A stretch of 28,740 nt of DNA. It comes from JBFXAM01 sp050184295 (GTDB taxonomy: Bacteria; Planctomycetota; Phycisphaerae; UBA1845; Fen-1342). Under the pieces are notes generated by a model. The model searched no databases and had not been told where the DNA came from. It saw only the letters and a program-made list of their open reading frames with translations. Location: NCBI GenBank assembly GCA_050184295.1, contig JBFXAM010000055.1, positions 1-28,740 of the forward strand, in the 5' to 3' direction. Below are positions 6,713-14,208 of the stretch, one piece after another (the first letter of the stretch is position 1; every line of letters begins with the position of its first letter). The position numbers and the translations under genes are program-made.

Positions 6713-9700
6713 CTATGGCCCGCCGCCCGCCGCCCGCCGCAATCCTCGGCGCAGCTCCTCCCAGACAACCGGATCGGTGTTTCCGGGGAACTCCACGACC
6801 GGCAGAAAGCTCACGGGCCGCGCCGGGCGTGCGCCGGCCCGCTGCGCGAGTTCCGTCCCGACCACCGCCATGAAGTAGCCCTCCGCGTGGCCGGACTTCG
6901 CCGCCGCTTCGCGCGCCAACTCCAACCACCCCATGTCCTGCTGAAGCCGCCGAACCAGCTTCAGCCGCACCGACGCCAGCGGCCGCAGCGGAGCGCCGTC
7001 GGCGCGCGGCGGATAGAGCAGCGCGCCGGTGTCGGCCTTCTCCCACGCGGTCGGCTTGCCGAGCGACTCCGTGAACTGCACGCCGCGCGCTCCCGCGAGG
7101 CGCGACGCCCAGCCCCACTTGAGCAGCGCGGCGAAGCCCAGCTCGGGCTCGACCGCGCCGCCGTAGGTCCACACTTCGCCGAAGCGCTGCGGGTTGGCGG
7201 TGATGGTGTAGCTCTTTTGAAAGAACGCGCTGTTGAGCAGCGAGAGCTGCACGAGCCCGTCGAGCGTGTCGCGCTGCAGCTCGGGCGCCGCGAGGTCGGC
7301 GCGGACTCGCAGCGGCGCGTCGGACCCCGCGAGCGCCTCGCGATAGGCGCCGAGCCAATACGCGAGCGCCTGGAAATCGTCATACACCTCCGGCTGGCCG
7401 AGCATCCACCAGGTGCTGCGCTCGCCGGCCGCGGCCCGGTTCACCAGGAGCATCTGGAAATCGGTGCGCCGCCAGTTCCGCTCGCGGATGTGGGCGGCGA
7501 AGTCGCGCACCGTCTGCTGGATCGCGGCGCGGTACTCGGGCGCGAGCGCGTCCTCGATCGGCCAGACCATGTACGAATCCATCGTCGGGTTGGCCGGGCC
7601 GGGCGTGCGGACCTCGGTGCGCGTCGCGCGATAGTGATACTTCCGCGCCAGCGGCGCGTTCGCAGCGGCGCGGTGGTACCGCAGCAGCGCCGGCCAGTTC
7701 TCGTGGATGGGCAGATAGAACTGCGCCAGCGGCACAGCCTCGCGCGGCAGGTCGCGAAACGCGTCGCCGTTGAAGTAGCGCGCGAAGCGCTCGTCCCACG
7801 CGCTCCAGTCGAAACGCGGCGCGCCGTCGACGATGGTCATGTCCGGCGCGAAGCCGTCATAGATCGTGCCATCGGAGCGATAGGGGACCACCGCCAGCGT
7901 CGCGCGGTGCTGCTGCGTCAGTCGATAGCACGCGTCGAGCAGCTCCCACGAATCCGGCGAACCGTCCTCGAAGCCCCACCGCGGACCCGGCGGCGCATAG
8001 GCCGTCAACGTCGCCGCGAATGGCGTCTCATTGGGCAGCGTCGCCGGCGTCACCGTCAGTTCGACCGGCAGGTCCAGCTCCGCAGCCCCGTCGCGCGTCA
8101 CGATCAGCCGACAACGCCACACGCCCCGTTCCGCGCTTGCGGGTACCGTGATTTCCGTCCAGATCGCCTGCACGACGCCGCGCGGTGCGGGCTGCGTCGC
8201 GGCCGGCGCTGTGGCGGCCGGGTCGTCGGGCGCGGCTGCCTCGTCGGGCGGGCCGGCGATCGGCTGCGTCGCGGTGAGCGGAAGCAGGTCGAGCACGAGC
8301 GGCGCGCCGGATTCGATCGGCGTCAGCCCGTCGGGTGCGTACTTGTCGCGTCCCAGGCGGCTCTGCGAATAGTGCTGACGATAGAACTGCACGCGCGGCT
8401 GCGGGGCGGCGGCGCCCGGCGACTGCCACTCGGCGAACATGACGCGATACGCGCCCGGACCGCCGGAGAGCACGACCTGGAAACTCACGACTTCCTTGCG
8501 GGCGGCCTCCAGGGTGATCGGTCCGCGCGTCGGATGCCACCAGCACTTCCGAGCCGTGCGAATCCAGCGCCCGTCGAGACTCAATGACGCCGAGTCGTCC
8601 ATGGTGAACGAACTCGTCCACGTCTGCGGCAGATCGAAACGCTCCAGCGTGGGGAAGTCGATCTTCGGGTTCGACGTCACTGGCGGCGGCAGTTCGACGC
8701 ACACGGGCACGGACCACACGCCGCCGCTCTCGATCGCGCGCGCCGCGACAAACCGATGCCGTGCGGTGCGGTGCATCGTCAGCACCGCCGCGGACGCGTC
8801 GCCGCGACGCACGGGGGGCGACGGCAGCGCCCAGATCGGCAGCTTCGTCGCGCTCGCGAGGTCGGCGGCGCCGCGGATTTCGCGCTCGCTCAGAAACACC
8901 TCGACGCCCAGCGCACCCGGCGCACGCCAACGAACCCATTCGAGCCCGAGCGTGTCGCGCGACGCTGACACCTCGGTCGGCGCGGCGGAAGCGTGAGCCG
9001 CGGCGCGCCGCGCTTCCACCACCAGCTCCGGCGGATCGTCGGACTCGCGCGAGAACACCGCCGGCTGCGTCTGCCCGCGGCCGAAGTCGTCCGCGAGCGC
9101 CAGCCCGCCGAGCTGTACGCGCTGCACCAGCGCCTGCACCAGCGCCGGCGGAACGTCGATCTCGTACCAGAGCGACTTCGCGTCGAAGCGCGGCACGACC
9201 GCGGCCCAGTGCGAGCCGCCGTTGCCGAACACCGCGTCGGTCACGTCGCTGCCGACGTACGCCCACGCCCGAGCCTTGTCCGGCTCGGGTGCGTATGCGG
9301 CGTAGCTGAAGCACGCGCTGCCGGGCTGCGGCTTGCGCTCGGCGCCGGTTCCTTCGACCCATTCCGTGGCGATCGTGCTCACGCCGACGCGCACGAGCAG
9401 CTCGTTCGAGCGCCGCACGCGGAGCACGGCGCGGGTGACTTCCCATTCGGGCGCGGCGTCGGAGTCTCCCGCGCGGCGCAGCGCGCTGAGATCGAACTGA
9501 AAGAGTCCGAAGCTGGCGCCGCCGAGAACGTCGATTCGGTCGCCCCCGCCGTTGTTCACGTCGCGGCCGTTGGGCAGGGCGCTGAACACGGCGGTGTCGG
9601 CCGTCACGGGACAGGTGAACAGCTCGTGACCGGGCTGTGTCGCGGTCAGGCTCGGTGGCGGGCGTGTGGAGCCTGGAAAGTCCGCGCCCGGCGGTGTGCC

Positions 9701-9955
9701 GGACGGTCGGTCGGGGAGGATCGCGGGGCGCGTGGCAGGGCCGCGGCGCACCGGCTCGTCGAGCGTCGGCTGCGCATGGCTGCGTGCTGCGGCGCCCACG
9801 ACGAAGATCGCCGCGACGCACGCCGCGAAACGCGCGGACGGGCGCACGACGAGAGTCACGCCCGGACGCGCGGCGCCGCCGCTTCCGGCGGCATCCGGGA
9901 ACACGTCACGCCACGATTTCGCCCGCGCCGCTCCACCGTCGCCCGACTGGATCAT
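6713..9955 (-). CDS. Large exported DUF4091-type protein with N-terminal DNRLRE-like domain
   Basis: A 1080-residue protein. A signal peptide-like segment at about 36-62 (RFAACVAAIFVVGAAARSHAQ) comes after an unusually long N-terminus, so an internal GTG at 9859 may be the true start. Residues about 112-315 resemble a DNRLRE/CBM-like beta-sandwich (GGGDRIDVLGGASFGLFQFD...RAVLRVRRSNE). A fibronectin-like region follows to about 430. The C-terminal about 640 residues match the DUF4091 pattern: a YRQHYSQSRLGRDKYAPDGL segment, a sandwich domain with WTEITVPASAERGVWRC and LPVELTVTPATLPNETPF, then a TIM-barrel-like region with WELLDACYRLTQQHRATL. DUF4091 proteins are presumed glycoside hydrolase relatives, so a polysaccharide target is a reasonable inference. 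A Pro/Ala/Thr linker lies around residue 600. It is convergent with the isomerase gene; 6593-6712 holds no clear terminator. Confidence 0.85.
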   Translation of the reverse strand: MIQSGDGGAARAKSWRDVFPDAAGSGGAARPGVTLVVRPSARFAACVAAIFVVGAAARSHAQPTLDEPVRRGPATRPAILPDRPSGTPPGADFPGSTRPPPSLTATQPGHELFTCPVTADTAVFSALPNGRDVNNGGGDRIDVLGGASFGLFQFDLSALRRAGDSDAAPEWEVTRAVLRVRRSNELLVRVGVSTIATEWVEGTGAERKPQPGSACFSYAAYAPEPDKARAWAYVGSDVTDAVFGNGGSHWAAVVPRFDAKSLWYEIDVPPALVQALVQRVQLGGLALADDFGRGQTQPAVFSRESDDPPELVVEARRAAAHASAAPTEVSASRDTLGLEWVRWRAPGALGVEVFLSEREIRGAADLASATKLPIWALPSPPVRRGDASAAVLTMHRTARHRFVAARAIESGGVWSVPVCVELPPPVTSNPKIDFPTLERFDLPQTWTSSFTMDDSASLSLDGRWIRTARKCWWHPTRGPITLEAARKEVVSFQVVLSGGPGAYRVMFAEWQSPGAAAPQPRVQFYRQHYSQSRLGRDKYAPDGLTPIESGAPLVLDLLPLTATQPIAGPPDEAAAPDDPAATAPAATQPAPRGVVQAIWTEITVPASAERGVWRCRLIVTRDGAAELDLPVELTVTPATLPNETPFAATLTAYAPPGPRWGFEDGSPDSWELLDACYRLTQQHRATLAVVPYRSDGTIYDGFAPDMTIVDGAPRFDWSAWDERFARYFNGDAFRDLPREAVPLAQFYLPIHENWPALLRYHRAAANAPLARKYHYRATRTEVRTPGPANPTMDSYMVWPIEDALAPEYRAAIQQTVRDFAAHIRERNWRRTDFQMLLVNRAAAGERSTWWMLGQPEVYDDFQALAYWLGAYREALAGSDAPLRVRADLAAPELQRDTLDGLVQLSLLNSAFFQKSYTITANPQRFGEVWTYGGAVEPELGFAALLKWGWASRLAGARGVQFTESLGKPTAWEKADTGALLYPPRADGAPLRPLASVRLKLVRRLQQDMGWLELAREAAAKSGHAEGYFMAVVGTELAQRAGARPARPVSFLPVVEFPGNTDPVVWEELRRGLRRAAGGGP

Positions 9956-10311
9956 CGTTCTCACTCGCTTCGCCGCTCCAGGCCTGGACCCGCGAGCAAG
10001 TGTACGCGTGGCGGTCCAGTGCAACCAAGTGTGCGGCGCCGCGCGTGCGATCCATGCCGTCTGTGGAAGCGCGGAGCGCCGCCGAGTCGGGGCGCCTCTC
10101 CGACGCACGTCGTGGACAGCGCGTCGCGCTCGCGCTGGGGGCTGGGATCGGTCGGGGGCGCGGTGTAGCCGGGCGGAAACGGCGGCGGCGGCCCGACGGT
10201 CGTCGCTTCGCGCGTGAGGGGTCCGCGCTTCGCACGATCGCCGCGGCCGCCGGCCGCCTTGCTGGGTTCTTCCGCTGCGAGCGCGCGTGGGTCAGTCAGG
10301 CACGCGCGTCG
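9956..10311. other. Intergenic region between slipin and DUF4091 genes
   Basis: These 356 bases contain no convincing gene. The only structure seen is a 7-bp inverted repeat, CTGGACC (9984-9990) and GGTCCAG (10013-10019), spanning the candidate minus-strand promoter described separately. The part nearer 10311 is GC-rich and featureless, and no U-tract terminator for the slipin gene is visible. Confidence 0.5.
9999..10028 (-). promoter_or_regulatory. Candidate promoter for the DUF4091 gene
   Basis: Read on the minus strand, TTGGTT (10028-10023) is followed after 18 bases by TACACT (10004-9999), a fair sigma70-type pair in GC-rich DNA. It would start transcription near 9992, about 37 bases before the ATG at 9955. 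The inverted repeat at 9984-10019 overlaps it and could be an operator. Confidence 0.35.
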
Positions 10312-11442
10312 TCAGCAGTTCTGTTGCACCTCCTTTCGAATCAGGCTGCCAAACTGACCCATCAGGTCGCCGGGGCCAAGGACGAAAGTCGCCTTGGCGT
10401 TTCCGAGCACGTCCTGAATCACCTCAAGCTCCTTCAGCCGCGCGAGCGCCGGGTTCTCCGCCAGCAGCCGGGCGGTGTTCGCCTGGTTGCGGATGGCGGC
10501 GGTCTCCTCGCGCCGCTTGATCAGGTTCGCCTGGGCCTGCTTCTCGGCCGCGATGACCTGGTTGAAGAGCTCCTTCATGTCGCCCGGCAGAATGACGTCG
10601 CGCAGTCCGATGCTGCGGAGCGCGACGCCGAACTCCGCCGCCCGCCGCGCGAGCCCGTCGCGCAGCTCGCGTCCGACGCTGTCCTTGTCGGCGAGCAGCG
10701 CGTCGAGCGTCCGCACACCAATTACGCCGCGCAGCACGAGCTGCGCCTCGCGATAGACGGCCTGTCCGACGTCGCCGACGGCGTTGACCGCAGTCAGCGC
10801 GTCGGCGATCTGCCAGCCGACGAGCAGGTTGATGCGCAGCGTGACCTTGTCGCTGGTCATCACGTCCTGGCCGTTGATGTCGCAGAGCTGCTCGCGCCGG
10901 TCGAGCTTGCGATGCGACAGCTTGCTGCCGGTCTTCCAGTAGACATACCGGCCTTCGCGCAGCACCTCGACGAGCACGCCGTCGCGGTAGACCAGGGCTT
11001 CCTCGTTCGCGCCGACGTCGATCATCTCGAAATACGGCGCGACGCCGGGCAGGGTCAGCAGCGCGTCGCGCTGCGGATGCTCGAAGCGGCCCGCGCCCGC
11101 GACGAACTTCTCGACGTGCAGCCGATGCGCGGTCCGCCAGAACGCGTGGCGGCCCGGTCCGAGCACGCACGCGAGCCGGTCGTCCTTCCAGACCAGCGCC
11201 CGCTCGCCGTCGCCGAGCGCGACGACGAGCAATGCGCGCTCGGCGTCGGCGTGTGCGACGATCACGTCGAGCAGCGGGTGGATGAGGCGCGGCTCCAGCG
11301 TGCTCATGACCTCGACCTGGTCGCGCTTGCTGAACAGCCGGGTCCAGAAGCGGTACTTGCCGGGCGCGAGGATGCGCCGGAAGTCCCCGTGACGGAACCA
11401 CAGGCCGCGCTCATGAAGCTTGATTCGAACCGTGATCGACAT
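10312..11442 (-). CDS. Slipin/SPFH (band 7) family protein
   Basis: A 376-residue protein. The N-terminal part (about 1-140) repeats a beta-rich motif: RRILAPGKYRFW near residue 25, ACVLGPGRHAFW near 95 and VEVLREGRYVYWK near 170. The SPFH/band 7 domain spans about 145-330, with NGQDVMTSDKVTLRINLLVGWQI, VLRGVIGVRTLDALL and a coiled helix GVALRSIGLRDVILPGDMKELFNQVIAAEKQAQANLIKRREE (given here as the region about 270-312). There is no strong N-terminal TM segment, unlike classic slipins, so membrane attachment is uncertain. Such proteins scaffold membrane microdomains; the partner is unknown. The ATG at 11442 has GGAGG about 8 bases upstream. It is a lone minus-strand gene upstream of the DUF4091 gene. 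Confidence 0.87.
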   Translation of the reverse strand: MSITVRIKLHERGLWFRHGDFRRILAPGKYRFWTRLFSKRDQVEVMSTLEPRLIHPLLDVIVAHADAERALLVVALGDGERALVWKDDRLACVLGPGRHAFWRTAHRLHVEKFVAGAGRFEHPQRDALLTLPGVAPYFEMIDVGANEEALVYRDGVLVEVLREGRYVYWKTGSKLSHRKLDRREQLCDINGQDVMTSDKVTLRINLLVGWQIADALTAVNAVGDVGQAVYREAQLVLRGVIGVRTLDALLADKDSVGRELRDGLARRAAEFGVALRSIGLRDVILPGDMKELFNQVIAAEKQAQANLIKRREETAAIRNQANTARLLAENPALARLKELEVIQDVLGNAKATFVLGPGDLMGQFGSLIRKEVQQNC

Positions 11443-11873
11443 CGTTTTCCTCCGTACTTCCAGTACGGCGCGGCCGGGCCGCACTGGGCACATTCATGTT
11501 CTCGGAGCTTCGCTCCGAACCCAACACAACAGTTAGACAACACCGACGCGACCGGGCGCCGCGGCGAGTCGTTCCGGCAATAAACGCCGGGGAGAGGATG
11601 ACGCCCGCGAGATCGGCTGCGACAGATCCGCAGCGGGAGCGTTGCGGAACCCTGCGCTGGAGCGGTACTCGGGGGTCCGCCCGCGCCCCCCCGCGCGGCG
11701 CGGACCCGTTTCCCGTCACATTGCGTATCGTTCACGCTGAGCTCACAGGGCCGCGGCCCGTCGCCGACGCGTCGAAACCCATTCCTGCGGATCGTGCTTC
11801 GACCGCCGGGCGCCGCCTCGCAAAGCTCATCCTCTCCTTCCGGCTCGAACTGGCATCCAACCAGGTGCCCTAA

Positions 11874-11941
11874 TGGGGGGCATGGGGAATCGAACCCCGG
11901 AGTTCCCTTGATGGGGGAACGGCGGCTTTGCCGGCCGGTTA
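11874..11941 (-). pseudogene. Degraded tRNA-like 3' portion
   Basis: On the minus strand a T-arm (11898-11884, GGGG-TTCGATT-CCCC) is followed by a C-rich acceptor-like strand ending CCA (11876-11874). Before it is a hairpin GTTCCC/GGGAAC (11920-11902) with a 7-base loop, like a class II variable arm. Before that, an anticodon-arm-like hairpin has the loop CGGCAAA, where the invariant T33 is G; read literally the anticodon would be GCA (Cys). No complementary 5' acceptor strand (GGGGGCA or similar) exists upstream. It is therefore a relic, an integration scar, or chance, and not a working tRNA. Confidence 0.35.
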
Positions 11942-12156
11942 CACGCTGTGGCCGGAACACACGTCGACAAGTCGCGTGGACGTCGAGTGCGCCGCCAGCA
12001 CGGCGTCGGTAAAACCCAAGTCCATTCACGCGCGATCGACGCGAGGTCGACTCGCGCTCGCCACAGGCGCGGCCCTCGCAATCCGCCACGCCAGTGGTCG
12101 GGCGCGGTGCGCGCACCGGTTGCACCGGAGCGGCAGCAATCGCTCGCGAGTCCAAC

Positions 12157-12186
12157 AAAAAACCCCGCGGGGGGTGACCCGCGGGG
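12157..12186 (-). terminator. Intrinsic terminator of the putative small RNA
   Basis: On the minus strand a perfect 9-bp stem CCCCGCGGG/CCCGCGGGG (12186-12178 and 12171-12163) with a 6-base loop is followed directly by six T residues (12162-12157). This is the best intrinsic terminator in the window. Confidence 0.85.
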
Positions 12187-12436
12187 CTTCGAAGTTTCAT
12201 CGAAGTCCGACGATCACCCGGGAGGTGCGTTGGAATTACCGATGGACGCGGCCGTCAACGACGGCAGTATGAACGGGCATACAACGCGCCCGTACACACT
12301 TTGCCATCGGACGTGCCGATCGCATAGTTCCATGTGTTTCGTCGGTTTTGCGAACACGATGTTTGATTCCTTAATCCGCCGACACGCGCGGAGGCGCTCG
12401 GCATACGACGCAGAAACGACCGCTCGGCCGTCTGTG
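12157..12436 (-). ncRNA. Putative structured small RNA, about 280 nt, unrecognised family
   Basis: The unit is bounded by a good sigma70-type promoter (12470-12443) and a strong intrinsic terminator (12186-12157). Between them on the minus strand are consecutive hairpins: ATCGG/CCGAT (about 12322-12307), ACGGGC/GCCCGT (about 12293-12273), GCCGTC-GTT-GACGGC (about 12265-12251), and CTTCGA/TCGAAG with a 7-base loop (12205-12187). GC content is lower than in neighbouring genes. The longest internal frames (a 47-codon GTG frame from about 12357 to 12214 and a 29-codon ATG frame) lack the GC3 bias of genes here. I see no RNase P, SRP, tmRNA or 6S signature. It could also encode a small peptide. 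Confidence 0.45.
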
Positions 12437-12442
12437 GTGAGA

Positions 12443-12470
12443 AGTATACAACAGGATGCAGCCGAGTCAA
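12443..12470 (-). promoter_or_regulatory. Sigma70-type promoter for the putative small RNA
   Basis: On the minus strand TTGACT (12470-12465; 5 of 6 to the -35 consensus) lies 16 bases before TATACT (12448-12443; 5 of 6 to the -10 consensus). The predicted start is near 12436. It is the closest match to a full sigma70 promoter seen in this window and does not face any convincing protein gene. Confidence 0.65.
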
Positions 12471-12633
12471 GAAATTCGCGGAATATCGCGTCGCCCGGCG
12501 GGCACAACCACGCCGCGGCGCCGGCGAAATCATGCCCCAATCGCCGGCGCGCGGGTTGGGGCCCGGCCCGTGCGGCTCCTGTCGAAGGCGCGCGCCAAAT
12601 TCCGGGGGGCGCACGCACCCTTCGCGAACGCGC

Positions 12634-14139
12634 CTACTCCTCCAACTCGACGTCGGGAAGCTGCGACGCGTCCGCATCCGAAATCGGCGGCGCGTCCTCG
12701 GCGGGATCGGAGCCCGCAGCGCCGGTGGTCCTCCCGCGCCGCCGCGCCGGCGGCCGTTTGCCGGTGCGGACTTCCTCCTCGAACGTTCGTTTGCGGCGCA
12801 GAATCTTGTGATAGTGCTGGCCGAAGCGGTGGGCCTCGTCGCGAATCTGCTGTAACAGGCGCAGCGCCTCGTTGTGTCGCGCCAATCTCAGCGGTGCCGA
12901 CTTCGCCTGCGCATAGATGATCTCCTCGCGCTTCGCGAGCGAGACGACCATCGGCGGCGTGACGGCGCGCCCGCCGTCCGCCTCGATGCCGCGCCGCATG
13001 CGCTCGAATGCGTCGAGCGCGGCGTGGAGCTGCCCGAGGCCGCCGTCGATCAGAATGACGTCGGGGTAGAGCTCCTCCGCAACCGCGGCGTGCCTGTAAC
13101 GCCGGGCGATCACCTCGCGGATCATCGCGTAGTCGTCGACGCCCGCGACGGTCTTGATCCGAAACCGCCGATAGCCGCCCTTGAACGGCTTGCCGTCAAT
13201 GAAGCAGACGAGCGACCCGACCGAGTCGTCGCCGTGCAGCGTGGCGATGTCGATGCCTTCGAGAATTCGCGGCGGGGCAGGCAGCTCGAGCAGCTTCTGG
13301 AGCTTTTCGAGCCCGGCCCGCGGATCGATGAAGAACACCTCGGGCTGGACGTCCTCGGCCACGTCGCCGCTCAGCGACAAGGACTGAATCGCCTGGATGC
13401 GGTCGCGGAGGACGGCGGCGTCCTCGAAGCGCCGTTCGCGGGCCGCGGTCTCCATCTCGTGCGTCATTTGTCGCAGCAGCGTGCTGCGCTTGCTGTGAAG
13501 CAGCTTGATCAGGCGCTGGATGTCCTCGAGGTATTTCTCGCGCGGGATCAGGTCGGCGCAGGGCGCCGTGCACTGGTTGATCGCGTGCAACAGGCACGGA
13601 CGGAAGAACCGCCGCTGCGGATCGTCGGCGCGAATCTCGAGCTCGCACGTGCGATACTTGAACACGCGCTGCAAGGCGTTGACCGCGTCGCGCACGCCGG
13701 CCGGGTTGGTAAACGGCCCGAACAGCTTGCTGCCGCGGACGCGCGGCGCGCGAGTGACGTACACGCCGGGAAAGTCGTCGCCGGTCGTGATCTCCAGATA
13801 CGGAAAGCTCTTGTCGTCCTTGAGCCGATCGTTGAAGGGCGGCTGGATGTCCTTGATGAGCCGGTTTTCGGTCAGTAACGCGTCGACCTCGGTCTCGCAA
13901 TCAAGAAAGTCGATGTCCGCGGCGAGGCTCGCCATGTGCGCGATTTCGGGGCCGCGGGTCGTGAGCAGGTCGGCCGAGTCCTGGAAGTAGCTCGCCACGC
14001 GCGGGCGCAGCTCGCGCGCTTTGCCCACGTAAAGCACGCGCCCGTCCGCGTCCTTCAAGAGGTAAACGCCCGGCGAGCGCGGCAGGAGCGCGATCTTGTC
14101 GCGGAGCTTCTCGATTCGCTCGTCGGGCGTGCTCGCCAT
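12634..14139 (-). CDS. uvrC: UvrABC excinuclease subunit C, short form
   Basis: A 501-residue nucleotide-excision-repair nuclease that incises both sides of a lesion with UvrB. The GIY-YIG domain covers about 16-95 (SPGVYLL, YVGKA, R47 region, ETEVDALLTENRLIK for the catalytic Glu). Cysteines 182, 190 and 194 keep the C-x7-C-x3-C spacing of the UvrC iron-sulfur cluster, with C165 upstream. A UVR (UvrB-binding) helix pair lies at about 220-252. The RNase H-like 5' nuclease domain (about 265-450) has GIDIATLHGDDSVG (D297), LIDGGLGQ (D365) and DEAHRFG (H437). The usual C-terminal tandem HhH domain is absent; instead there is a basic stretch (about 460-472) and an acidic tail. E. coli UvrC is about 610 residues. 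The ATG at 14139 lies just after a perfect TATAAT. Confidence 0.96.
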   Translation of the reverse strand: MASTPDERIEKLRDKIALLPRSPGVYLLKDADGRVLYVGKARELRPRVASYFQDSADLLTTRGPEIAHMASLAADIDFLDCETEVDALLTENRLIKDIQPPFNDRLKDDKSFPYLEITTGDDFPGVYVTRAPRVRGSKLFGPFTNPAGVRDAVNALQRVFKYRTCELEIRADDPQRRFFRPCLLHAINQCTAPCADLIPREKYLEDIQRLIKLLHSKRSTLLRQMTHEMETAARERRFEDAAVLRDRIQAIQSLSLSGDVAEDVQPEVFFIDPRAGLEKLQKLLELPAPPRILEGIDIATLHGDDSVGSLVCFIDGKPFKGGYRRFRIKTVAGVDDYAMIREVIARRYRHAAVAEELYPDVILIDGGLGQLHAALDAFERMRRGIEADGGRAVTPPMVVSLAKREEIIYAQAKSAPLRLARHNEALRLLQQIRDEAHRFGQHYHKILRRKRTFEEEVRTGKRPPARRRGRTTGAAGSDPAEDAPPISDADASQLPDVELEE

Positions 14140-14147
14140 GGCGGGCG

Positions 14148-14153
14148 ATTATA
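14148..14153 (-). promoter_or_regulatory. Perfect TATAAT -10 element of uvrC
   Basis: TATAAT on the minus strand (14153-14148) ends 8 bases before the uvrC ATG at 14139. A normal start 6-8 bases downstream would fall at or within two bases of the ATG, so the mRNA should be leaderless or nearly so. No SD is present. The -35 region is not consensus (TTCAAA at about 14179-14174, 20 bases away). Confidence 0.6.
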
Positions 14154-14208
14154 GCGCGCCGACGTGCGCTCGCTTTGAATGGCGGATCGCCGAGTTTGGA
14201 ACGCGGAA

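Larger units (their letters stand above)
11443..12633. other. 1.2-kb region with no convincing protein gene
   Basis: Open frames here are Arg/Pro-rich shadows. The region holds, in minus-strand order, a promoter (12443-12470), a hairpin-rich segment ending in an intrinsic terminator (12157-12186), a degraded tRNA-like 3' end (11874-11941), and a 7-bp hairpin TCGGAGC/GCTCCGA (11502-11518) upstream of the slipin gene. The part at about 12290-12480 is visibly less GC-rich than its surroundings. Confidence 0.6.

Noticed and set aside
8028..9821. 597-codon minus-strand frame
   Set aside because: Out-of-frame shadow inside the DUF4091 gene; the product is mainly Arg, Ala and Gly.
9637..11583. Long plus-strand open frame (648 codons)
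   Set aside because: It is antisense to the DUF4091 and slipin genes, has a Gln/Arg/His/Ala-rich composition typical of GC-rich shadows, and no SD or domain.
11732..11830. 32-codon minus-strand frame with AAGGAGAGG before its ATG
   Set aside because: The SD is only about 3 bases from the ATG, too close, and the peptide has no recognisable feature.
11870..12440. tmRNA (ssrA)
   Set aside because: A T-arm-like 3' end exists, but the terminator at 12157-12186 separates it from the promoter, there is no matching 5' acceptor or GGATTCGACG-like segment, and no frame ends in an ALAA-type tag before a stop.
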